NCBI GenBank assembly: GCA_029983595.1
Contig: JASBZD010000045.1
Location: 1 to 9,697, forward strand
Length of the DNA: 9,697 nucleotides
Source of the DNA: Peptoniphilaceae bacterium
Lineage (GTDB): Bacteria > Bacillota > Clostridia > Tissierellales > Peptoniphilaceae
Direction of reading: 5' to 3'
Below, in pieces: positions 1 to 6,549 of the stretch (position 1 is the first letter of the stretch; each line of letters starts with the position of its first letter). The notes beneath the pieces were generated by a model. The model was not told where the DNA came from. It was given only the letters and a program-made list of their open reading frames with translations, and ran no database searches. A program made the position numbers and the translations under genes.

Positions 1-206
1 GCATATTCTTCAGAGTCCTTTATTTTAACTGCTCCATTTGAATCATTATATTGAGTCCAGTTAAATGGTGGATAAGCAGCCTCCATACCCACAATTAGCT
101 TTTCTTTTTTAGGATTATTCTCCTCTGCGTTAGAAATACTAGAAAAACTAGTAATCAACAAAACTAGCGTGAGAAGTAAAACTCCTATACTTCTAATTCT
201 TTTCAT
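1..206 (-). CDS. Amino-acid ABC transporter substrate-binding protein, N-terminal part
   Basis: Only the first 68 codons are in the window; the gene runs off the left edge. The start is the ATG at 206, preceded by the purine-rich site AAAGGGGGAA about 6 nt upstream. Residues 1-27 form a Sec signal peptide: basic MKRIR, a hydrophobic core, and a likely signal peptidase I site at SNA/EE. The mature protein begins with KLIVGMEAAYPPFNW, the typical first strand of family 3 solute-binding proteins (SBP_bac_3) that deliver polar amino acids to ABC permeases. There is no lipobox cysteine, so membrane anchoring is not evident in this part. The gene lies directly behind a T-box leader, so its expression should rise when one particular tRNA is uncharged; this supports an amino-acid import role. 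The exact substrate cannot be read from this fragment. Family assignment is fairly sure, ligand unknown. Confidence 0.85.
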   Translation of the reverse strand, partial: MKRIRSIGVLLLTLVLLITSFSSISNAEENNPKKEKLIVGMEAAYPPFNWTQYNDSNGAVKIKDSEEY

Positions 207-237
207 AATTTTCCCCCTTTAAATTAATTTATAAAAT

Positions 238-283
238 AAAAAAACTTTCATCGAAAATGGTATAAACCATTAGGGACGAAAGT
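238..283 (-). terminator. T-box intrinsic terminator
   Basis: On the minus strand ACTTTCGTC pairs with GATGAAAGT (9 bp, one G-U pair). A second helix AATGGT/ACCATT lies inside it, and a run of T residues follows (243-238). It lies between the T-box and the start codon at 206, and its 5' arm carries the CGTC needed for the antiterminator. Confidence 0.9.
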
Positions 284-512
284 TGAAATCACGTGTTACC
301 ACCCATATTTTACAGCTACCTCACGATAGACTGCCTCAGAAAGTACTAGCATACTCCTTTGTTATAACGTACAAAACTCGTCAATCTATCAATTATCCAG
401 ACTGAAGCTTAGAGTCTTTATTCATCATACATATCGATATCCCCTCTCATCTTACGGGATTTTCTGTAAAAGTATTATATGACTACTCGTCTCTTCATAG
501 CATTTATATTAT
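238..512 (-). promoter_or_regulatory. T-box riboswitch leader
   Basis: On the minus strand the leader contains a Stem I start (GAAGAGACGAGTAG, with the AGTA of the specifier loop), a distal Stem I hairpin ATCCC...GGGAT, and the T-box GGGTGGTAACACG at 304-292. The T-box has the tRNA-end-binding bulge UGGU. An antiterminator can form with GGG and ACG of the T-box pairing with CGTCCC just downstream. The same CGTC is also used in the terminator at 244-283, so the two folds exclude each other as expected. The fourth base of UGGU predicts a tRNA with discriminator A. The specifier codon could not be assigned: in the usual GAA-NNN-A register it reads UAA. T-boxes sense uncharged tRNA and allow read-through into the gene at 206. 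The 5' end is inferred from the promoter. Confidence 0.9.
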
Positions 513-517
513 TTATA

Positions 518-545
518 ATAATATCAGAATAATTATAATAGTCAA
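518..545 (-). promoter_or_regulatory. Promoter of the T-box leader
   Basis: Minus-strand TTGACT (545-540) and TATTAT (523-518) are separated by 16 bp, a good sigma-A-type match. Transcription would begin near 512, shortly before Stem I of the T-box. Confidence 0.65.
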
Positions 546-606
546 CAACTTTTTTACTTTTTACAATCAATTAATATAGGGTAAATATGTAATTAGAAAC
601 ATTAAT

Positions 607-612
607 TATAAT
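607..612 (+). promoter_or_regulatory. Possible -10 element for the HdeD-like gene
   Basis: An exact TATAAT lies 51 bp upstream of the start codon at 664, on the plus strand. No convincing -35 hexamer is seen 16-18 bp before it. The region is very AT-rich, so a chance match is possible. Some promoter is needed here because the gene diverges from the T-box unit. Confidence 0.35.
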
Positions 613-663
613 ACATCTGTATTTATACACATATTTTAAGTTAATTTTAAGGAGAATTTACAT

Positions 664-1191
664 ATGGATAGATTAGATAGAAAAATAGATATATCTCAGC
701 TTATAACTGGAATATTATCTATTTTCATAGGGATATTGGTACTAAGAAATCCAAGAATTGGCATAATTGGTGTAGCATTATTTCTGGCAATAGCTACAAT
801 ATTTCAGGGATTTTCTATGATATATAAAAATTATAGAATTAAAGAAAACTCTGGAAAAGGTGATAATCTCTATTTATTTGGTGGACTTATAAATATTCTT
901 TTTGGGATAGCGCTATTATTAAGTTTTAAATTTAAAACCATCTCTGTACCACTTATCTTTTCAATATGGATAATTATTGAAAGTATCATAGGTATATATA
1001 GAATTTTTACTATAACTAATAGTTTTTCAATTTTAACTTTTATATCTGCAGTAGTATTTATTATTGGTCTAATCGCTGGAATTATGCTACTTAAAGATTC
1101 ATTTGTCGCTACAATGGCAGTGACTTATATAATAGTCTTATATTTTATAGTAGATGGAATAAAAAATATTTATCTAGCTTTAAAAAAATAG
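664..1191 (+). CDS. HdeD/DUF308-family six-helix membrane protein
   Basis: This 175-residue protein has six predicted membrane helices, at about residues 11-28, 31-54, 70-87, 93-115, 120-143 and 147-170. They come in pairs joined by short basic loops, with the longest loop (about 55-69, RIKENSGKGDN) between the second and third. The length, the six-helix layout and the repeated G-I-x-L-L and F-x-x-D/G-I-x-x-I-Y patterns fit the HdeD family (short repeat of unknown function, DUF308). The E. coli member is linked to acid resistance; the biochemical activity is unknown. The ATG at 664 has AAGGAGAA about 8 nt upstream. It is the only plus-strand gene in the window and appears monocistronic, ending in a shared bidirectional terminator whose stem includes its stop codon. 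The family call is by topology and pattern, so moderately sure. Confidence 0.75.
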   Translation: MDRLDRKIDISQLITGILSIFIGILVLRNPRIGIIGVALFLAIATIFQGFSMIYKNYRIKENSGKGDNLYLFGGLINILFGIALLLSFKFKTISVPLIFSIWIIIESIIGIYRIFTITNSFSILTFISAVVFIIGLIAGIMLLKDSFVATMAVTYIIVLYFIVDGIKNIYLALKK

Positions 1192-1219
1192 GAGTCCATT
1201 AAATGGGACTCCTATTTTT
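1182..1219. terminator. Bidirectional terminator between the HdeD-like gene and gltX
   Basis: ATAGGAGTCC (1188-1197) is perfectly complementary to GGACTCCTAT (1206-1215), with further CAT/ATG pairing in the loop. The stem is followed by TTTTT on the plus strand (1215-1219) and by TTTTTT on the minus strand (1187-1182). It can stop both converging transcripts. The TAG stop of the plus-strand gene (1189-1191) lies inside the stem, and the gltX stop (1220-1218) abuts it. Confidence 0.9.
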
Positions 1220-2693
1220 ATATAAGTTCTTTAGATTTATTTATTCTTTCTAATACTTTATCTTTTCCTAAAATATAAATAATATTTGATAATTCAGGAC
1301 CATGCTCCACGCCAGTAATAGCTACACGAGTAGGCATATATAAGTTTTTACCTTTAATTCCAGTTTCTTTTTGGATTTCTTTCATAATAGTTTGAGCATT
1401 ATCAAAAGTAATAGAATCCATACCTGATATTTTTTCTTCTAGAGCTTCTAATAATTGAGGCACAGTTTCACCTTTTAAAATTTCTAGCTCATCGTGAGAA
1501 ACTTCAGGCATATCCTCAAATGCAAATCTAATCGCATCAGGAATTTGTTTTAAATTATCTACACTATCTTTAATAGTAAGAAGTAAAACTTCTGCCCAGT
1601 CTTTATGGTCGTCTAAAAATTTCTCATCAGCAAGTCCACTATCTATAATAAAAGGCTTAGCAAGATTAAAAAGTTCATCTTTTTCTAACTCTTTCATATA
1701 GTGAGAGTTAACCCAGTCTAGTTTTTTTCTATCAAAAATACCGCCAGCACTAGCTACTCTATCAAAAGTAAATAGCTCTACCATATGATCTAGGCTCATA
1801 ATCTCCTCATTAGAATCTGGAGACCACCCTACTAGAGCTAAATAGTTTACTAACCCCTCTGGTAGATATCCTGACGCCTTAAAGTCTTCTACAGAAACAT
1901 CTCCCTCTCTCTTAGAAAGTTTTTTACGATTCTCATTTAAAACGGTAGGAAGATGACAATACTGAGGTTTTTCCCATCCAAAAGCATCATATAGGTAAAC
2001 ATGTTTAGGAGTAGAAGAAATCCATTCTTCCCCTCTTACGACATGAGTAATCCCCATTAAATGGTCATCAACTACTACAGCCATGTGATAAGTAGGGAAA
2101 CCATCAGATTTTAATAAAACTTGATCATCTACATCATCAGAATTAATAGTAATATGACCTCTAATAAGATCATCAAACTCAATATCCACATTAGAAGGCA
2201 TTTTTAAACGAACTACATACTCTTCTCCATTAGCAATTCTCTCTTCTGCCTCTTCTTTTGAAATACCACGACATAGACCATCATATTTTGGCACTTTACC
2301 TTCCATTTTTTGTTTTTCACGAAGATTTTCTAATCTTTCATGATCACAAAAACAATAATACGCTTTATCTTTCTCAATTAGTTCTTTAACATATTTTTGG
2401 TAAATATCTAATCTCTCAGATTGGATATAAGGACCATACTCTCCTTTTTGGATAATTTTACCATCTTCAATAAACACGCCTTCATCATAAGTAATTCCAG
2501 CCCATTCAAGTGATTTAATTAGATTTTCGATAGCATCATCAACCAGTCTAGTTCTATCTGTATCCTCAATTCTTAAAATAAATTTACCATTATTTTGTTT
2601 AGAAAATAAATAATTATATAAAGCTGTACGAAGCCCCCCGATATGTAAATATCCAGTAGGACTTGGTGCAAATCTTACTCTAACTTCTCCCAT
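1218..2693 (-). CDS. gltX: Glutamyl-tRNA synthetase
   Basis: A class I aminoacyl-tRNA synthetase of 491 residues, the normal length for bacterial GluRS. It attaches glutamate to tRNA-Glu in the cytoplasm. The ATP-binding signature is PSPTGYLHIGG (residues 10-20, HIGH motif at 17-20), and the KMSKS equivalent is KLSKR (258-262). RIEDTD (41-46) and VVRGEEW (218-224) are further family blocks. A CFC pair (114, 116) and Cys141 resemble the zinc site of the E. coli enzyme, but the fourth ligand position is Gly, so zinc binding is uncertain. In many Firmicutes this enzyme also charges tRNA-Gln, which GatCAB then amidates; that is family knowledge, not visible here. The ATG at 2693 has AGGAGG 4 nt upstream, and this site overlaps the stop codon of rho (gap 8 nt). 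rho and gltX are therefore probably co-transcribed and translationally coupled. Confidence 0.97.
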   Translation of the reverse strand: MGEVRVRFAPSPTGYLHIGGLRTALYNYLFSKQNNGKFILRIEDTDRTRLVDDAIENLIKSLEWAGITYDEGVFIEDGKIIQKGEYGPYIQSERLDIYQKYVKELIEKDKAYYCFCDHERLENLREKQKMEGKVPKYDGLCRGISKEEAEERIANGEEYVVRLKMPSNVDIEFDDLIRGHITINSDDVDDQVLLKSDGFPTYHMAVVVDDHLMGITHVVRGEEWISSTPKHVYLYDAFGWEKPQYCHLPTVLNENRKKLSKREGDVSVEDFKASGYLPEGLVNYLALVGWSPDSNEEIMSLDHMVELFTFDRVASAGGIFDRKKLDWVNSHYMKELEKDELFNLAKPFIIDSGLADEKFLDDHKDWAEVLLLTIKDSVDNLKQIPDAIRFAFEDMPEVSHDELEILKGETVPQLLEALEEKISGMDSITFDNAQTIMKEIQKETGIKGKNLYMPTRVAITGVEHGPELSNIIYILGKDKVLERINKSKELI

Positions 2694-2701
2694 TTTTCCT
2701 C

Positions 2702-4390
2702 CTAAATGTTAAACACTTTGTTTTTTAACACTAAATCTACAAACTCATCATTATTTTTAGTCTCTTTTAATAAGTTTAATATAACTTCAGTAACTTCGCC
2801 AGTAGAAATTTCGCCCATAGCCTGTCTAATTAAGCTAGCAGCCATAAACTCATTATTAGATAATAAAAGCTCCTCGCGTCTAGTTCCGGATTTATAGATA
2901 TCTATAGCTGGGAAAATTCTTCTTTCAGATAAATTTCTATCTAGATGAATTTCCATATTTCCGGTACCTTTAAACTCCTCAAATATTATATCATCCATTC
3001 TAGATCCAGTCTCTACTAAAGCAGTAGCTAAAATAGTAAGAGAACCGCCATGTTCTATATTTCTAGCCGCACCAAAAAACTTCTTAGGTTTATATAATGA
3101 TAATGGGTCTAGACCACCGGATAAAGTTTTACCACTAGATGGTGTAGTAAGGTTATATGCTCTAGCAAGACGTGTAATAGAATCAAGTAATATAACCACA
3201 TCTTCTCCCTGTTCTACTAATCTCTTAGCTCTTTCTATAACCATCTCAGCTACTTTGATATGATTTTTAGGCTGCTCATCAAAAGTAGATGAAATAACCT
3301 CGCCTTTTACAGATCTTTTCATATCTATAACCTCTTCAGGTCTTTCATCAATTAATAAAACCATAAGATGTATTTCAGGATATTTTGTCTCTATAGCTTT
3401 AGCGATCATTTTAAGTAGAGTAGTCTTACCAGATTTAGGTTGAGATACAATAAGTCCTCTTTGACCTTTGCCTAATGGACTAATAATATCTACCATTCTA
3501 GTAGCAAAATTATTATTTTCAATTTCTAGTTCTATTCTTTTAGTAGGATAAATTGGAATAAGATTTTCAAAAGACTCTCTTTTAGAGATTTCATTAGGAT
3601 TTTTATTATTAACAGAATCGACATATAAAAGTGCGTTAAATTTTTCTTTAGGACTAGGAGGTTTCGTAACTCCCACGACCTTATCCCCAGTTTTAAGTTT
3701 AAATTTTCTAATCTGGGAAGGAGATATGTATACATCATTATCGCTAGACTGATAATTATCACGTCTTAAAAATCCATACCCATCTGGTAAAATTTCAAGA
3801 ATACCACCTACGAATTTTTTCTCATCCATATTTTCTAATATGTTAGTAGCATTATCGGACACATCATCTAAATCTAGCTTATGTTCATCCTCTTTATTTA
3901 GATTAACTACATTATTTTCACTTTTAAAGTCATTTAAGTTATCTGACTCAAACGTATCATCAAAATCCTCTTCATCCTTATATTTTATAAGCTTAATAAG
4001 CTCATCTTTATTATATTTTTCAGGATTTTTAATATCAGATTCTTTAGCTAAATTTCTAATATGTTTTTCGGACTTATCATCTATATCATCACTTTTAATT
4101 TCAGATGACTTATCAATAATCATCTGCTTTAAAGTAGATTTATTATATTTATATGGTGCATCTATCCCAAGGTTTTTAGCAATTTCACGCAAATCAGATA
4201 AATTCTTATTGTCCAAATTTAAAGGTGTATTATCTATCTTTACATCCTCCTTACTTTTAGCAATAATATTAATTAATTCAGTAGAAGAAAAATCTTCGCA
4301 TACTTTATAGTCCAAAGACCTCGCAATACTAACTAGATCTTCACGGCTTTTAAATTCTAATATATTTGAATTTAATTTATAAAGGCTCAT
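2702..4390 (-). CDS. rho: Transcription termination factor Rho with extended N-terminus
   Basis: Hexameric RNA-dependent ATPase that terminates transcription. At 562 residues it is longer than E. coli Rho (419). Residues 1-190 hold three SAP/Rho-N-like helical repeats (19-43, 67-91, 111-135) and an acidic, Asn/Lys-rich linker (136-190). The RNA-binding cold-shock-like domain follows (about 194-262; GGILEILPDGYGFLRR at 195-210). The ATPase core has Walker A SQPKSGKTT (316-324), Walker B VVILLDSITR (398-407), the Q-loop region around SGKTLSGGLDP (419-429), and the C-terminal block RRIFPAIDIYKSGTRREELL (490-509). The ATG at 4390 has GAGGAAG 8 nt upstream. The gene is first in a two-gene unit with gltX and sits downstream of rplL, the usual place of rpoB. 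Nothing looks broken; catalytic motifs are intact. Confidence 0.97.
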   Translation of the reverse strand: MSLYKLNSNILEFKSREDLVSIARSLDYKVCEDFSSTELINIIAKSKEDVKIDNTPLNLDNKNLSDLREIAKNLGIDAPYKYNKSTLKQMIIDKSSEIKSDDIDDKSEKHIRNLAKESDIKNPEKYNKDELIKLIKYKDEEDFDDTFESDNLNDFKSENNVVNLNKEDEHKLDLDDVSDNATNILENMDEKKFVGGILEILPDGYGFLRRDNYQSSDNDVYISPSQIRKFKLKTGDKVVGVTKPPSPKEKFNALLYVDSVNNKNPNEISKRESFENLIPIYPTKRIELEIENNNFATRMVDIISPLGKGQRGLIVSQPKSGKTTLLKMIAKAIETKYPEIHLMVLLIDERPEEVIDMKRSVKGEVISSTFDEQPKNHIKVAEMVIERAKRLVEQGEDVVILLDSITRLARAYNLTTPSSGKTLSGGLDPLSLYKPKKFFGAARNIEHGGSLTILATALVETGSRMDDIIFEEFKGTGNMEIHLDRNLSERRIFPAIDIYKSGTRREELLLSNNEFMAASLIRQAMGEISTGEVTEVILNLLKETKNNDEFVDLVLKNKVFNI

Positions 4391-4424
4391 GAAATCTTCC
4401 TCATATTTTAGAATTAATATACTT

Positions 4425-4433
4425 ATTATATCA
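4425..4433 (-). promoter_or_regulatory. Extended -10 promoter for rho-gltX
   Basis: Minus-strand TGATATAAT is a perfect extended -10 (TGN-TATAAT), 35 bp upstream of the rho start. No strong -35 hexamer is visible at 16-18 bp, which is common for extended -10 promoters. It lies downstream of the rplL terminator, so rho-gltX is probably an independent unit. Confidence 0.6.
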
Positions 4434-4475
4434 TAAAAACATTTAATAATTTTCTAAAATTTGTGTGACAAAAAT

Positions 4476-4513
4476 AAAAAAAATAGTCTAAAAACACTAA
4501 GTCTTTAGACTAT
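4476..4513 (-). terminator. Terminator of the rplJ-rplL operon
   Basis: Minus-strand ATAGTCTAAA (4513-4504) pairs perfectly with TTTAGACTAT (4492-4483) around an 11-nt loop and is followed by TTTTTTT (4482-4476). It ends the ribosomal operon 28 nt after the rplL stop. Confidence 0.9.
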
Positions 4514-4541
4514 AATTTGTAATAAAATTAGACTCTTTTAA

Positions 4542-4922
4542 TTATTTTAAAGTTACGCTTCCGCCAACTTCTTCAATTTTAGATTTGATTTCTTCAGCTT
4601 CATCTTTAGATGCGCCTTCTTTAATCACTTTAGGAGCTCCATCTACTAATTCTTTAGCATCTTTTAGTCCTAAACCAGTTACTTCTCTAACTACTTTAAT
4701 AACTTTGATTTTTTCAGATCCAACTGCTGTTAATTCAACATCGAATTCGTCTTTTTCAGCTGCTGCTCCAGCTCCAGCTTCAGCTCCAGCTGCTGCTGCA
4801 GGTCCAGCTACAGCTACAGGTGCTGCAGATACGCCATATTTTTCTTGTAATTGTTCTACTAAATCGTTAAGTTGGATAACTGTAAGGTTATCAATCGCTT
4901 CAATTATTTCATTAATATCCAT
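4542..4922 (-). CDS. rplL: 50S ribosomal protein L7/L12
   Basis: A 126-residue stalk protein that recruits and stimulates translation GTPases. The N-terminal dimerisation and L10-binding part is residues 1-30. A flexible Ala/Gly-rich hinge spans about 33-56 (VAVAGPAAAAGAEAG). The globular factor-binding domain is 57-126, with the family block KIKVIKVVREVTGLGLKDAK (71-90) and the end GGSVTLK. Length and domain order are normal. The ATG at 4922 has GGAGG 7 nt upstream. It lies 39 nt after rplJ, whose protein binds L12 dimers, and is closed by a strong terminator instead of continuing into rpoB. Confidence 0.98.
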   Translation of the reverse strand: MDINEIIEAIDNLTVIQLNDLVEQLQEKYGVSAAPVAVAGPAAAAGAEAGAGAAAEKDEFDVELTAVGSEKIKVIKVVREVTGLGLKDAKELVDGAPKVIKEGASKDEAEEIKSKIEEVGGSVTLK

Positions 4923-4961
4923 TATTTTTCCTCCAAAAATTTTAAATTATTATATTGCAGA

Positions 4962-5630
4962 TTATTCTGCGTCATTAGTTTCTTCTGTAGTTTCTACAGC
5001 TTCTTTAGTTTCTTCTTCCGGTGTTTTTGCTTCTTCTTTAGTTTCTTCTGAAGTAGCTTCTACATCTTTTGTTTCACTAGCTTCTGCAGGTTCATTTTCT
5101 TTTCTTTTAGCAAGTTCTTCAAATACATAAACTAAATCTCTTAAAGGAGACTGAGTTAATTGATTTAATGTACCCACAATATTGTAAAGTGGTGAACTGA
5201 TGCTTCCCACAGCTTTTCCGATAAGTTCTTCTTTAGGTGGGATTTTAGCTAATTTTTCTACTCCATTAGGATCTAAAATCTTTCCATCAAGAAAACCTAT
5301 TTTAATTTCTAACTTGTCATTAGTTTCTGCAAATTTAGAAATTACTTTAGCTGATTCAGTAGCATCTTCCATCGCAAAAGCAATAGCGTTAGGACCATTT
5401 AAGTATTCGATTAAATCTTCATGTCCTAAGTTTGTAAACGCACGTCTAGCATAAGTATTTTTATATACTTTATAATCTACATTAGCTTCACGCGCTTTAT
5501 TACGAAGTTCAGTAACTTGTGAAACAGATAAGCCTCTATAGTCAACGATTACAAGAGAATGAGAATTTTCAATCTTTTCTTGAATTTCAGAAACTATAGC
5601 TTCTTTTTGTTGTAAAACAGCTTCTTTCAC
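4962..5630 (-). CDS. rplJ: 50S ribosomal protein L10 with acidic C-terminal tail
   Basis: L10 anchors L7/L12 dimers to 23S rRNA at the stalk base; the L10-L12 complex usually also represses its own mRNA. The rRNA-binding domain is residues 1 to about 135, with HSLVIVDYRGLSVSQVTELR (24-43) and KVYKNTYARRA (54-64) as typical blocks. The helix that binds L12 follows (about 150-177). The protein is 222 residues against the usual 165-180. The excess is a low-complexity Glu/Thr/Lys tail from about 178 (ENEPAEASETK...) with about 17 Glu. The start is GTG at 5630, supported by GGGGGTGA upstream and by the usual L10 beginning KEAVLQQK; no ATG fits. The gene has its own promoter and an L10 leader with an attenuator. 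Confidence 0.96.
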   Translation of the reverse strand: MKEAVLQQKEAIVSEIQEKIENSHSLVIVDYRGLSVSQVTELRNKAREANVDYKVYKNTYARRAFTNLGHEDLIEYLNGPNAIAFAMEDATESAKVISKFAETNDKLEIKIGFLDGKILDPNGVEKLAKIPPKEELIGKAVGSISSPLYNIVGTLNQLTQSPLRDLVYVFEELAKRKENEPAEASETKDVEATSEETKEEAKTPEEETKEAVETTEETNDAE

Positions 5631-5645
5631 TCTTTCACCCCCATT

Positions 5646-5676
5646 AAAAAAAGTCTCACCGCAGACGTGATGAGAC
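5646..5676 (-). terminator. Attenuator terminator in the L10 leader
   Basis: Minus-strand GTCTCATC (5676-5669) pairs with GGTGAGAC (5660-5653), including one G-U pair, and is followed by TTTTTTT (5652-5646). It lies 15 nt before the rplJ start, so it works inside the leader. Its formation is presumably favoured when the L10-L12 complex binds upstream. Confidence 0.85.
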
Positions 5677-5765
5677 TAAAAAATTTAAACTTAAAAGATT
5701 TATGTCTTACCTCGGTAGGAAATTAAGGAAAATCCACCTACTGTCTACGGTTCTATTTAATTACT
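5646..5765 (-). promoter_or_regulatory. Ribosomal protein L10 leader (autoregulatory)
   Basis: The RNA contains CCGTAGACAGTAGGTGG (5750-5734) and CCTACCGAGGTAAG (5719-5706). These are the conserved halves of the bacterial L10 leader, with GTAGG pairing to CCTAC. L10 bound to L12 recognises this kinked structure and lowers rplJ-rplL expression. In Firmicutes the leader is followed by a terminator, as here. The 5' end is inferred from the promoter. Confidence 0.9.
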
Positions 5766-5770
5766 AAAAT

Positions 5771-5799
5771 AGTTTACTATATATTTTTTTAAATGTCAA
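5771..5799 (-). promoter_or_regulatory. Promoter of rplJ-rplL
   Basis: Minus-strand TTGACA (5799-5794), a 17-bp spacer and TAAACT (5776-5771). The -35 is a perfect consensus lying only 9 bp after the rplA stop codon. Transcription would start near 5764, immediately before the L10 leader. Confidence 0.85.
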
Positions 5800-5808
5800 T
5801 AACTTTTA

Positions 5809-6501
5809 TTAGAATTCTGTAGTATTAATTTTTATTCCAGGACCCATTGTACTTGCAACAGTAACACTTCTTAGGTATTTACCTTTAGCAGAAGCTGGTT
5901 TAGCTTTAACTATAGCGTCCATGATACTGTCAAAGTTTTCTTTTAATTTATCAAAATCGAATGAAGCTTTTCCAATAGCTACGTTAATAATAGCATTTTT
6001 ATCTACTCTATACTCTACTTTACCAGATTTTACTGCATTTACAGCATCAGCAATATCAAAAGTTACAGTACCAGATTTAGGGTTAGGCATAAGACCACGT
6101 GGCCCTAAAACTCTACCTAATCTACCAACTTGGCCCATCATGTCAGGAGTTGTGATAATAGTATCAAAATCTAACCAGTTTTCGTTTTGGATTTTTTGAA
6201 CCATTTCTTCAGCACCAACGAAATCAGCACCAGCTTGTTCAGCTTCAGTAGCTTTTTCGCCTTTTGCAATAACTAATACTTTTACATCTTTACCAGTACC
6301 ATTAGGAAGTACTACAGTACCTCTAACTTGTTGGTCAGCATGTCTTGGATCTACCCCAAGTCTTACAGCTAATTCTACAGATTCATCAAAATTAGCTTTA
6401 GCAGTTTTTTTAACTAAATCTAGCGCTTCACTAGAGTTATATAAATTTTTTCTATCGAAAAGCTTTTCGCTTTCTTGGTATTTTTTTCCTCTTTTTGCCA
6501 T
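5809..6501 (-). CDS. rplA: 50S ribosomal protein L1
   Basis: A 230-residue protein of the mobile L1 stalk near the ribosomal E site, and usually the translational repressor of the L11-L1 operon. The signature GRLGRVLGPRGLMPNPKSG (126-144) and the ending STMGPGIKINT are characteristic. The N-terminus MAKRGKKYQE is standard, and length is normal. The ATG at 6501 has AAGGAGGTC about 5 nt upstream. A 28-nt hairpin resembling the L1 site on 23S rRNA overlaps the region just 5' of this ribosome binding site, so L1 probably blocks its own translation. It follows rplK by 48 nt and is followed by the separate rplJ promoter. Confidence 0.98.
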   Translation of the reverse strand: MAKRGKKYQESEKLFDRKNLYNSSEALDLVKKTAKANFDESVELAVRLGVDPRHADQQVRGTVVLPNGTGKDVKVLVIAKGEKATEAEQAGADFVGAEEMVQKIQNENWLDFDTIITTPDMMGQVGRLGRVLGPRGLMPNPKSGTVTFDIADAVNAVKSGKVEYRVDKNAIINVAIGKASFDFDKLKENFDSIMDAIVKAKPASAKGKYLRSVTVASTMGPGIKINTTEF

Positions 6502-6515
6502 TTTATGACCTCCTT

Positions 6516-6543
6516 GTGGTTATAGCGGGACTTCCCCTCCCAC
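6516..6543 (-). promoter_or_regulatory. Putative L1-binding hairpin before rplA
   Basis: Minus-strand 28-mer beginning GTGGGAG and ending CTATAACCAC. GTGG pairs with CCAC, and inside it GGG pairs with CCC. The flanks match the two sides of the L1 site in 23S rRNA (GUGGGAG and AUACCAC). It ends 1 nt before the AAGGAGG ribosome binding site of rplA. A structurally equal copy lies before rplK. Function as an L1 operator is inferred. Confidence 0.7.
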
Positions 6544-6549
6544 GTATTT

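Noticed and set aside
3532..3762. Minus-strand frame of 76 codons inside rho in another phase
   Set aside because: It overlaps the RNA-binding and early ATPase region of intact Rho and has no ribosome binding site.
3840..4310. Open plus-strand frame of 156 codons opposite rho
   Set aside because: It is Ser/Leu-rich antisense of the Asp/Lys-rich Rho N-terminus, with no ribosome binding site or family resemblance.
4741..4830. Short tandem repeats in the Ala/Gly region
   Set aside because: The repeated GCTGCT/CCAGCT-like units simply encode the flexible hinge of L7/L12, a normal feature of the family.
4585..5130. Open plus-strand frame of 181 codons opposite rplL and rplJ
   Set aside because: It is the complement of the Ala-rich hinge of L7/L12 and the Glu-rich tail of L10, which gives long Ser/Ala stretches by chance.
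5921..6199. Plus-strand frame opposite rplA
   Set aside because: It is antisense to a well-conserved gene, has no plausible start signal and no recognisable product.
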